From Acidimicrobiia bacterium (GTDB lineage: Bacteria; Actinomycetota; Acidimicrobiia; Acidimicrobiales; Iamiaceae), in assembly GCA_019247975.1 (NCBI GenBank), contig JAFBAD010000264.1, forward strand, positions 1 through 9,376: DNA of 9,376 nucleotides, written 5' to 3'. Position numbers and translations under genes: made by a program. Below the pieces are notes generated by a model. It was not told the DNA's origin and made no database searches. It was given only the letters and a program-made list of their open reading frames with translations. Positions 1-6,503 of this stretch are shown piece by piece (within the stretch, counting starts at the first letter, position 1; each line of letters starts with the position of its first letter).

Positions 1-2
1 TC

Positions 3-71
3 CGCGGCATCGTCACCGACGCGTACCGGGCCGTTGCCCCGAAGAAGCTCCTGGCCGAGCTGGACGGGTGA
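3..71 (+). CDS. 3' end of an unidentified upstream gene (partial)
   Basis: An open frame enters from the left edge and stops at TGA 69-71. The visible tail is 22 residues, ending in AELDG and containing the basic stretch APKKLLAELDG. This is too little to assign a family. The stop overlaps the GTG start of the next gene by 4 bp (GTGA, 68-71), the usual sign of two cotranscribed and translationally coupled genes. The frame call therefore rests on this junction and on the position of the next gene, not on homology. Confidence 0.6.
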   Translation, partial: RGIVTDAYRAVAPKKLLAELDG

Positions 72-1249
72 CGATCGACGTCGAGCGGGCCCGGTCGCTC
101 ACGCCGGGCTGCCGCGAGGTCGTGCACCTGAACAACGCGGGCGCGGCGCTGATGCCGCAGCCGGTCGTCGACGCGCTGCACGCGCACATCGACCGTGAGG
201 CGGCCATCGGTGGCTACGACGCCGCAGACGAGGCGGCCGATCGCCTCGCCGCCACCTACGAGTCGATCGCCCGGCTCATCGGCGCCCGATCCGACGAGAT
301 CGCGTTCGTTGACAGCGCGACGCGCGCGTGGCACTCGGGGTTCCACGCGGTGCCGCTCGCGCCGGGCCAGCGCATCCTCACGACGAGCGCCGAGTACGCC
401 AGCAACGCGATGTCGATCGGGCAGGTCGTGGCCCGCACCGGAGCGGAGGCCGTGCTGCTCCCCGACGACGAGCGCGGAGCGGTCGACCTCGGTGCGCTCG
501 ACGCAGAGCTCGAGCGGGGTGACGTCGGCCTCGTCGCCGTCACCCACGTAGCGACCTCCAACGGTGCGGTCACGCCGGTTGCCGAGATCGGCCGTCGGTG
601 CCGGTCCGCCGGCGTCCCCTACCTCCTCGACGCGTGCCAGTCGGTCGGGCAGCTGCGGGTCGACGTCGACGAGATCGGTTGCGATCTGCTCGCGGCGACC
701 GGCCGCAAGTTCCTCCGCGGCCCGCGCGGCACCGGTTTCCTCTACGTGCGGTCGAGCATCGTCGAGCAGCTCGTCCCGCCGGTGGTCGACCTGCGGGCGG
801 CCGAGTGGACCGGCCCGTTCAGCTACCGCTTCCACGCCGACGCCCGTCGCTTCGAGACGTGGGAGCGCAGCGTGGCCGGTCACCTCGGCCTGGGCGCGGC
901 GGTCGACCACCTGCTCGGGTGGGGGATCGACGCGGTGGAGGAGCGGGTGGTCGCGCTGGCCGAGCAGCTGCGCATCCGCCTGGCCGACGTCGCCGGGGTT
1001 CGTGTGCACGACAAGAGCGGGCCGCGCTGCGGCATCGTCACCTTCACCCGGGAGGGCGTCGAGGCCGCGACGCTCGCCGACCAGCTCAGCGCGGCCGGCG
1101 TCAACGTCTGGGTGTCACCCGGGGCGGAATCGCACCTGGACCTCATCCCCCGAGGGCTGGCGAGCGGGGTCGTCCGCGCGTCGGTGCACTACTACAACAC
1201 CGAGGCCGAGCTCGACCGGGCGATCGAGGTGATCTCGACGGGGACCTGA
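68..1249 (+). CDS. class V aminotransferase-fold PLP-dependent enzyme (EgtE/cysteine desulfurase-like)
   Basis: This is a 393-residue fold-type I PLP enzyme, the normal length for the class V family, presumably cytosolic. Seen directly: an N-terminal substrate-loop motif HLNNAGAALMP near residues 20-30; the cofactor Asp in LLDACQSVGQ (D188, with Q191); the Schiff-base lysine in ATGRKFLRGPRGTGFLYV (K214); and a C-terminal VRASVHYYNTEAELDRAI segment whose Arg would bind a substrate carboxylate. No Cys sits in the C-terminal region where SufS/IscS-type desulfurases carry their persulfide Cys, so a canonical desulfurase is unlikely. The GRKFLRGPRGTGFLYV and VHYYNTE patterns resemble hercynylcysteine sulfoxide lyase (EgtE) and isopenicillin N epimerase-like proteins, but no other ergothioneine gene is visible. 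The exact reaction is unassigned. The GTG start was chosen because it overlaps the upstream stop by 4 bp; no strong ribosome binding site is seen, which fits coupling. Confidence 0.9.
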   Translation: MTIDVERARSLTPGCREVVHLNNAGAALMPQPVVDALHAHIDREAAIGGYDAADEAADRLAATYESIARLIGARSDEIAFVDSATRAWHSGFHAVPLAPGQRILTTSAEYASNAMSIGQVVARTGAEAVLLPDDERGAVDLGALDAELERGDVGLVAVTHVATSNGAVTPVAEIGRRCRSAGVPYLLDACQSVGQLRVDVDEIGCDLLAATGRKFLRGPRGTGFLYVRSSIVEQLVPPVVDLRAAEWTGPFSYRFHADARRFETWERSVAGHLGLGAAVDHLLGWGIDAVEERVVALAEQLRIRLADVAGVRVHDKSGPRCGIVTFTREGVEAATLADQLSAAGVNVWVSPGAESHLDLIPRGLASGVVRASVHYYNTEAELDRAIEVISTGT

Positions 1250-1325
1250 GGGCGCTCACACGTTCATCACAGGTCGGTCGCATCCTTCGATGCAGAGGGA
1301 ACCCGACCACCATCGAGGAGCACCC
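1250..1325 (+). promoter_or_regulatory. 76-bp leader with a two-tier hairpin before the secreted-protein gene
   Basis: This is the only real gap on the plus-strand side. It can form an outer 6-bp stem, GGTCGG (1272-1277) with CCGACC (1303-1308), enclosing an inner 5-bp stem, GCATC (1280-1284) with GATGC (1289-1293), on a CTTC loop. The structure ends seven bases before the Shine-Dalgarno sequence GAGGAG (1315-1320), which lies 5 nt from ATG 1326. No convincing -35/-10 pair was recognised. The fold could affect translation, weakly terminate the upstream gene, or be chance in GC-rich DNA. Confidence 0.3.
1315..1320 (+). promoter_or_regulatory. ribosome binding site deciding the secreted-protein start
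   Basis: GAGGAG lies 5 nt before ATG 1326. The alternative ATG at 1290 has no such site and would add 12 hydrophilic residues in front of the signal peptide. Confidence 0.7.
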
Positions 1326-1889
1326 ATGTTCACCAGGAAGCTGATCGCATCGACGGTCGCGGCGGCGACCCTCGCCGGCGGCGGCCTCGCGGTAGCGGCG
1401 TTGAACCCGCTGTCGTCGGCCGGCGCACAGGAGCACACCGCAACCACCACGCCCGCCCCGTCCACGAGCAAGGCCGCCCACCGGGCCCGGGGTGTGCTGA
1501 GCGACGTGCTCGACGGCCTCGTCGCCAAGGGCACGCTGACCCAGGCCCAGGCCGACGCAGTCACCGCCGGCGTGAAGGCCGAGGTCAAGACCCACCGGCA
1601 GGGCCACCGCCTGAACCGGCGGGAGGTCGTGCAGCTGGTGGCCGACACCATCCACGTCCCGGTCACCGATCTCGTCGCGCAGCTGAAGGACGGCCAATCG
1701 ATCGCCGAGGTGGCGCAGGCCCACCACGTCGACCCGAAGACCGTCACCGACGCGCTCGTCGCCCGGGGGACCCAGCGCATCGACCAGGCGGTGGCCAGCG
1801 GCAAGCTCGACGCCACCCGCGCCGCCCGGCTCAAGGCCCGCCTCCCCCAGCTCGCCGACCGGATCGTCAACCACAAGCGTCCGAGCTGA
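1326..1889 (+). CDS. secreted helical-repeat protein of unknown function
   Basis: The 187-residue product has a clear Sec-type signal peptide: a basic start MFTRK, a hydrophobic Ala/Gly/Val core, and a likely cleavage after SSAGA, just before QEHT. A short Thr/Pro/Ser linker follows (TTTPAPSTSK), then an all-helical basic domain. That domain holds a motif LVAKGTLTQAQADAV and a second, similar copy AVASGKLDATRAARLKARL near the C terminus. Between them is a helix-turn-helix-like stretch, DGQSIAEVAQAHHVDPKTV. This layout (a LTQAQAD-type helical pair around a 'SIAEVAQ...V' segment) is familiar from exported hypothetical proteins of actinobacteria and firmicutes, without a known role. ATG 1326 is preferred over the in-frame ATG 1290 because GAGGAG lies 5 nt upstream and the signal peptide then begins at residue 1. 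No lipobox Cys is present. The gene ends 12 bp before a long inverted repeat. Confidence 0.82.
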   Translation: MFTRKLIASTVAAATLAGGGLAVAALNPLSSAGAQEHTATTTPAPSTSKAAHRARGVLSDVLDGLVAKGTLTQAQADAVTAGVKAEVKTHRQGHRLNRREVVQLVADTIHVPVTDLVAQLKDGQSIAEVAQAHHVDPKTVTDALVARGTQRIDQAVASGKLDATRAARLKARLPQLADRIVNHKRPS

Positions 1890-1901
1890 CGCACCCCCAA
1901 C

Positions 1902-1956
1902 CCCGAAATTGGCCCGGTTGGAAGCGCTATCCGCTACCAACCGGGCCAATTTCGGG
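1902..1956. terminator. long inverted repeat, likely bidirectional terminator between convergent genes
   Basis: The 20-base arm at 1902-1921 (CCCGAAATTGGCCCGGTTGG) is an exact reverse complement of 1937-1956. Inside it, after one A-A mismatch, AGCG (1923-1926) pairs with CGCT (1932-1935) around a 5-nt loop. The element lies 12 bp after the plus-strand secreted-protein stop. On the minus strand it contains the last codons and the TAG stop (1929-1927) of glnE. There is no T-tract on either side, so it is not a classical intrinsic terminator; strong hairpins without a U-tail are common between convergent actinobacterial genes. It could also be a copy of a dispersed palindromic repeat, but no second copy was noticed in this window. 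Confidence 0.75.
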
Positions 1957-4611
1957 TTGTCCGCGGGCGTAGAACCTCGACTCGACGACCTTCCGGGCCC
2001 GGCGCGTAAGGCGGCGGTAGGTGTCGCGGAGGGCGGGGCCGGTGGTGCCGAGGGAGTGGGCGAGTCGGCCGAGGTCGTCGCCGGTCGGGAGCGCGTCGGC
2101 CTGGGCGCCCCTGACCAGGAACCACCGGTTCCGGGTGCGGTCGCAGAAGCGGTGCGCGGCGACGAGGGTGTCGGCTTCCTCGTCGTCGAGCACGTCAGCG
2201 GCCCGCAGCGCCTCGAGCGTGGCGATCGTGCCGGTGGTGCGGATCCCGTGCTCGAGCTGGAGCAGCTGAGCGCAGAACTCGACGTCGGCCAGCCCGCCCG
2301 GTCCGAGCTTGAGGTGGAACGCCGGGTCCTCGCCGGGCGGGATCCGCTCGGCTTCGACGCGGGCCTTCATCCGGCGGATGGCCCGGCGGTCGTCGTCGGT
2401 CAGCGGCGCCCACACGTAGGGCTCGAGCTCGTCGAGCAACCGCTGGCCCAGTGCGAGCGAACCGGCGACGGGTCGGGCTCGGACCATCGCCTGGCGCTCC
2501 CACATCTGCGCCCAGCGCGCGAAGTAGGCGCGGTACCCCTCGACCGAGCGAACGATCGGGCCGTTGCGCCCCTCGGGACGTAGATCGAGATCGACGTCGT
2601 AGACGAGCGAGGCCGGCGTCTCGCCGGTGAGGAAGCGGTGGACCTCGGTCGCGGCCCGCTCCGCCTCGGCCTGGTCAGCAGGGCCGTCGCCGCCGTGCAC
2701 GAACACGAGATCGAGATCGCTCGCGTACGCGAGCTCGCGACCACCGAGCCGGCCGAGCGCGAGCACGGCGAAGGGCACCTCGGGCCGGGCCAGGTCGACC
2801 GCCACGGTGAGGGCCGACGTCGCGAGGTCGGTGAGGACCGGTCCGACATCAGGGCTGTCGACCAGACCGAGCACGTCGTACGCGCCGATGCGCAGGCCCT
2901 CGCGATCGGTGAACCGGCGGAGCGCGCGACGGCGCGCGCCCGTGCCCGAGCGCAGGTCGACCGCAGCGCGCGCCGCTTCGACGAGCTCGTCGAGATCGCG
3001 CCGCACGAACGCGTCACCGCCGCCCACCGCCTCGATCAGATCGGGGTTGCGGATGAGCTGCCCGGCCAGCTTGCGGCTCGTGCCGAGGACCACCGCGACG
3101 CGCCGGGCGGTCTCGGGTGACTCCCGGAACGCAGCGGCCACCGCGAGCGCCTCGGTGGGACCGCTCGCCAGCTGGCGCAGACCGAGCAGGCCAGCATCGG
3201 GATCGGGCGTGGTCGAGAGCCAGTCGAGCACGAGTGGCAGCAGCTGGAGCATGAGCTTCGACGAGCGACTGAGGCCGTGGGTCAGCTCGACGACCGCTCG
3301 CCGGGTGCGCTCGCCGTCGGAGAAGCCGAAGGCCGAGAGCCGCTCGGCCCCGGCGTCCGCGGTGAGCGGCCCGTCGACCCCGCCGAACGCCTCGAGCAGC
3401 GGTCGGAAGTACAGCCGCTCGTGGATGGCTCGCACGGCGGCGCGGCATGCACCGAGCTCGCGATCGAAGGCGTCGACCGCGGTGCTGCTGGGCTGGTCGC
3501 GGAAGCCGATCGTGCGGGCCAGCCGTGTCCGCGACGGGTCGTCTGGCGGCACCGCGGGCGTGGGCCCACTCCCGTCGAGCTGCAGCGCGTGCTCGACGCG
3601 TCGCAGGAACCGGTAGCCGGTCCGCAGCCAGCCCGCGTCGGCCGCGTCGATGTAGCCGCCGTCGGCCAGCACCGCGAGGGCCGGCACGGTGGCCCGCACC
3701 CGCAGCGCCCGGTCGTGGCGGCCGTGCACGAGCTGGAGCAGCTGCGCGGCGAACTCGATGTCGCGGATGCCCCCACGACCGCGCTTGAGCTCGGGCGGCT
3801 GCCCGTGGGTCGCGACCGCCGTCTCGGTCCGGTCCTTCATCAGCCTGACCGCGCGCAGGTCGGTGGCTGACCACGGCTCCGACCACAGCCGCTGCCCCAC
3901 CGCCTCCGCATACGCGGCACCGAGCGCAGGGTCACCAGCCACGGGTCGGGCCTTGAGCAGCGCCTGCACCTCCCACGGCTCCGCCCAGCGCGCCCAGTGC
4001 GACGCGTAGCCGTCGACCGTGCGCACCAGCGCGCCGTCACGGCCCTCGGGTCGCAGCGCGGTGTCGACCGCCCAGACCCGGCCCGCCAGCGCGAGGAACC
4101 GTCGTGCCGCCCGGATCTCGTCGGGACCGCCGTCACCGCCGACCAGCACGAGGTCGACGTCCGACGCGTAGTTGAGCTCGGACGCGCCGAGCTTGCCCAT
4201 GGCGATCACGGCGAGGTCCTCGGCGTCGGCGAGCGCCAGGGTCGTGGCGAGCACCGCGCTCGCGACGGCGCTGATCGAGGCGACGGTCGTCTCGAAATCG
4301 GCTTCACCCAACAGGTCGCGTGCCGCCACGCGCAGGAGCTCACGCTGCTTCCACGCGGCCAGCGCTTCGATGCTGTCGCCGTCGACCGGCACCGCGTGGT
4401 CGAGGTCGGCGAGGTGGTCGAGCGCCCGCTCGTCGCCGAACAGCGCCGGGGTCAGCAGCGGGCACGACGCGAGCACCGCCGTCACCGCCGCAGCGAGGCG
4501 ATGATCCTCGGCGAGGCGATCGACCGCCTCCGGCCGGTCGTTGCCGAGCCGGTCGAACCCGGCGCGGACGCGCGCAGGATCGGCCGACGCGGCGACGAGG
4601 GCTTCGGTCAG
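1927..4611 (-). CDS. glnE: GlnE, bifunctional glutamine synthetase adenylyltransferase/deadenylylase
   Basis: GlnE adds AMP to, and removes AMP from, glutamine synthetase, tuning ammonium assimilation to nitrogen status. The 894-residue product has the family's duplicated layout. The N-terminal nucleotidyltransferase half carries GKLGASELNYASDVDLVLV with metal-binding D151 and D153, then RGRGGIRDIEFAAQLLQL near residue 280. The C-terminal half repeats it as GRLGGRELAYASDLDLVFV with D632 and D634, then GPGGLADVEFCAQLLQL near residue 775. Both active sites therefore look intact. The frame is open far upstream, but homology begins at about the coxG stop. No in-frame ATG, GTG or TTG lies nearby, and the best start is CTG 4611-4609, which overlaps the coxG stop as CTGA. 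The next candidate, GTG 4485, would remove 42 residues that look like normal GlnE sequence. The stop lies in the loop of the inverted repeat at 1902-1956. The gene seems to be the last one of the Cox-type operon. Confidence 0.93.
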   Translation of the reverse strand: MTEALVAASADPARVRAGFDRLGNDRPEAVDRLAEDHRLAAAVTAVLASCPLLTPALFGDERALDHLADLDHAVPVDGDSIEALAAWKQRELLRVAARDLLGEADFETTVASISAVASAVLATTLALADAEDLAVIAMGKLGASELNYASDVDLVLVGGDGGPDEIRAARRFLALAGRVWAVDTALRPEGRDGALVRTVDGYASHWARWAEPWEVQALLKARPVAGDPALGAAYAEAVGQRLWSEPWSATDLRAVRLMKDRTETAVATHGQPPELKRGRGGIRDIEFAAQLLQLVHGRHDRALRVRATVPALAVLADGGYIDAADAGWLRTGYRFLRRVEHALQLDGSGPTPAVPPDDPSRTRLARTIGFRDQPSSTAVDAFDRELGACRAAVRAIHERLYFRPLLEAFGGVDGPLTADAGAERLSAFGFSDGERTRRAVVELTHGLSRSSKLMLQLLPLVLDWLSTTPDPDAGLLGLRQLASGPTEALAVAAAFRESPETARRVAVVLGTSRKLAGQLIRNPDLIEAVGGGDAFVRRDLDELVEAARAAVDLRSGTGARRRALRRFTDREGLRIGAYDVLGLVDSPDVGPVLTDLATSALTVAVDLARPEVPFAVLALGRLGGRELAYASDLDLVFVHGGDGPADQAEAERAATEVHRFLTGETPASLVYDVDLDLRPEGRNGPIVRSVEGYRAYFARWAQMWERQAMVRARPVAGSLALGQRLLDELEPYVWAPLTDDDRRAIRRMKARVEAERIPPGEDPAFHLKLGPGGLADVEFCAQLLQLEHGIRTTGTIATLEALRAADVLDDEEADTLVAAHRFCDRTRNRWFLVRGAQADALPTGDDLGRLAHSLGTTGPALRDTYRRLTRRARKVVESRFYARGQPEIGPVGSG

Positions 4612-5345
4612 GACCGGCGCCGGCGCTTCCGCCGGCGGAGGAGGACGAACAGACCCAGCGCCGCGAGCAGAGCGGGGACGAGCCGCTTGGCCAGCGGCGC
4701 GCCGGCGGTGTCGAGGAGGTCGACAGGCGCGGCCTCGGGCGCGCTGATCTTGCGCACCACCGGCGCATCCGGCGCGGGCGCGGCCTCGGCGCTCGCGGGC
4801 TCGGACGCGACCTGCGCAGCTGTCGGCGCCGATGTCGGCGCCGGCTCGGGCGCGGCGGCTGGAGGAGCCGTGGCGGCCGCGGCCGGCGCGCTCGACCCGT
4901 CGCCGGCGAGCACGTCGGACTCGAGACTGTCCGCGAACTGCCCGATCAGCTTCTGGCTCACGTCGGCGAGCGCACCCCGACCGAACTGCGCGACCCGGCC
5001 GGTGATGTTCAGGTCGGTGTCGATCTTCACGTGCGTGCCGTCGCCGGCCGGCTCGAGCTGCGCGGTGATCGTGGCGTTGGCGTTGCCCTTCCCGCCGGTG
5101 TCGCGGCCCTGGGCCTTCAGCACCGCGCGGTGCGCGGCTTCGTCCCGCTCGACCAGGGACGCGGTCCCCTTGAACGACGCGGTGATCGGGCCCACCTTGA
5201 TCTTGACCGTGCCCCGGTACTCCTCGCCCTCGACCTCGGTCAGCTGCGCGCCGGGCAGGCAGGGTGCGATCCGTTCGATGTCGGTCAGGACCGCGAACGC
5301 CTCGTCGATCGGGGCCGAGACGGTGAACTCGTTGCTCAGTTCCAT
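4608..5345 (-). CDS. coxG: CoxG-type SRPBCC protein with C-terminal membrane anchor
   Basis: The 245-residue product has three parts. An SRPBCC/START-like lipid-binding fold covers about residues 1-145 (MELSNEFTVSAPIDEAFAVL; PCLPGAQLTEVEGEEYRGTVKIK; TDLNITGRVAQFGRG). An Ala/Pro-rich, low-complexity linker follows to about 215. Last come a hydrophobic segment, LVPALLAALGLFVLL (about 222-236), and a very basic tail, RRRKRRRRS. This is the architecture of CoxG (CO dehydrogenase subunit G). CoxG proteins are known to help attach molybdenum CO dehydrogenase to the membrane and are linked to quinone reduction. The anchor with a positive tail implies an N-out-of-membrane cytosolic domain (positive-inside rule). 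ATG 5345 has GGAAGGAA just upstream. Its stop overlaps glnE, and it follows the XdhC gene by 36 bp. A role with CO specifically is not proven here. Confidence 0.9.
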   Translation of the reverse strand: MELSNEFTVSAPIDEAFAVLTDIERIAPCLPGAQLTEVEGEEYRGTVKIKVGPITASFKGTASLVERDEAAHRAVLKAQGRDTGGKGNANATITAQLEPAGDGTHVKIDTDLNITGRVAQFGRGALADVSQKLIGQFADSLESDVLAGDGSSAPAAAATAPPAAAPEPAPTSAPTAAQVASEPASAEAAPAPDAPVVRKISAPEAAPVDLLDTAGAPLAKRLVPALLAALGLFVLLRRRKRRRRS

Positions 5346-5349
5346 GAGG

Positions 5350-5357
5350 TTCCTTCC
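5350..5357 (-). promoter_or_regulatory. ribosome binding site of coxG
   Basis: On the minus strand GGAAGGAA is followed by CCTC and then ATG 5345. It lies in the 36-bp gap (5346-5381) after the XdhC stop, the only non-overlapping junction in the operon, so coxG can start translation independently. Confidence 0.65.
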
Positions 5358-5381
5358 GGGGGCGGTACGCGTGGAGCGGGA

Positions 5382-6503
5382 TCAGCGGGCGACCGGATCG
5401 CGGTGGATCGGGCCGTCGGCGTCGCGCAGGGAGAGGGCCGGATGGCCCGTGCGGAGGGCGATGATCTCGGCGCACACCGCAACGGCGGTCTCCTCGGGGG
5501 AGCGGGCGCCGATGTCGAGGCCGATGGGCGCCATGATCCGGGCCAGCTGCGCCGGGTCGGTGACGCCTTCCTCGGCCAGTCGCTGCATGCGCTTCTCGTG
5601 GGTGCGCCGGCTGCCCATCACGCCGAGGTACCCGACCTGTGACGCGAGCGCGCCGATGATCGCCGGCACATCGAACTTCGGGTCGTGCGTGAGGACGCAG
5701 ACCGCGTCCTCCGGGCCGAGGTCGGGCCCGAGTCGGGCGAGGATGCGGTCGGGCCAGTCGACCTCGAGCTCGTCGGCCATCGGGAAGCGGGCGCGGGTGG
5801 CGAACACCTCGCGTGCGTCGCAGACGGTCACGCGGTAGCCGAGGAGCTTCGCGGCGCGGGCGAGCGACGCGGTGAAGTCGACCGCGCCGAAGATGATCAT
5901 GCGAGGCGGCCGCGCGAACGACTCGATGAAGACCGCGACCGTCTCCTCGTTCGCCTGCCCGCACGCGCCGTAGTGGCGGACGAGCGTGCGGCCGGCCGCG
6001 AGCTCGGCCAGCGCGTCGCGCGTGACCACCCGATCGAGGTCCGGATCACCGAGGGTGCCCTCGACGGTGCTGTCCGGCCGGACGAGCAACCGGGCGCCGG
6101 CGTTGGGACCTTCCATCACGCTGACCAGCGTGAGCGGCTCCTCGGCTCGCAGCAGGTCGCGGACCGTCGACCAGCGCACACCGGTGTCCCACGCGAGCGG
6201 CTCGATGAGCAGGTGGATCGTGCCGCCGCAGGTCAGCCCGACCGCGAACGCCTCGTCGTCGCTGTAGCCGAACGTGACGAGGCGCGGCGCGCCGCCGTCG
6301 CCGAGGACCTCGAGCGCTTCGCCGACCACCGCGCCCTCGACGCAACCGCCCGACACCGAACCGGTCACCTCGCCGGCTTCGTTGACGGCCATGGCTGCAC
6401 CGGGATCGCGCGGACCGGAGCCCTCGAGGTTCACGACCCGAGCGAGCGCCACCCGCTGCCCGGCGTCGAGCCACCGGTCGACATCCGTCGCGATGTCCTT
6501 CAC
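5382..6503 (-). CDS. XdhC/CoxI-family Mo-cofactor maturation protein
   Basis: Family members bind molybdenum cofactor and support its sulfuration and insertion into xanthine dehydrogenase or CO dehydrogenase-type enzymes in the cytosol. The 373-residue product has the N-terminal XdhC_CoxI domain with SVSGGCVEG (C54 is a candidate cofactor-binding Cys) and a C-terminal Rossmann-like XdhC domain. The latter starts MIIFGAVDFTASLARAAKLL at residue 202 and continues with CVLTHDPKFDVPAI, GYLGVMGSRRTHEKR and IGLDIGARSPEETAVAV. The nucleotide loop is GAVDFT rather than the more usual GAGHV-type glycine motif, a form I associate with actinobacterial CoxI-like members. GTG 6503 was chosen because it overlaps the coxE stop as GTGA and starts at the conserved domain (KDIATDVDRWLDAG); an in-frame ATG further upstream adds only Arg/Gly-rich shadow sequence. 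CoxF and CoxI are related paralogues, and I cannot say which name fits. Confidence 0.92.
   Translation of the reverse strand: MKDIATDVDRWLDAGQRVALARVVNLEGSGPRDPGAAMAVNEAGEVTGSVSGGCVEGAVVGEALEVLGDGGAPRLVTFGYSDDEAFAVGLTCGGTIHLLIEPLAWDTGVRWSTVRDLLRAEEPLTLVSVMEGPNAGARLLVRPDSTVEGTLGDPDLDRVVTRDALAELAAGRTLVRHYGACGQANEETVAVFIESFARPPRMIIFGAVDFTASLARAAKLLGYRVTVCDAREVFATRARFPMADELEVDWPDRILARLGPDLGPEDAVCVLTHDPKFDVPAIIGALASQVGYLGVMGSRRTHEKRMQRLAEEGVTDPAQLARIMAPIGLDIGARSPEETAVAVCAEIIALRTGHPALSLRDADGPIHRDPVAR

Noticed and set aside
1143..1949. A 268-residue minus-strand open frame opposite the secreted-protein gene
   Set aside because: The plus-strand frame has a ribosome binding site and a clear signal peptide, whereas this one starts in the inverted repeat and is Gly/Arg-rich shadow sequence. 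The matching MARL...NRANFG starts of two opposite frames only reflect the palindrome.
4800..4900. Possible DNA tandem repeat in the coxG linker
   Set aside because: The Ala/Pro codon run is compositionally simple but shows no regular repeat unit at the DNA level.
3997..5838. A 613-residue plus-strand open frame
   Set aside because: It lies antisense to glnE, coxG and the XdhC gene, all with strong family motifs; its translation is low-complexity Arg/Ala/Ser with no recognisable domain.
1927..5964. A single 1345-residue minus-strand open frame
   Set aside because: Only the part downstream of about 4611 shows GlnE homology. The upstream 450 residues are Arg/Gly/Pro-rich out-of-frame translation of the coxG and XdhC genes; high GC simply lacks stops there.
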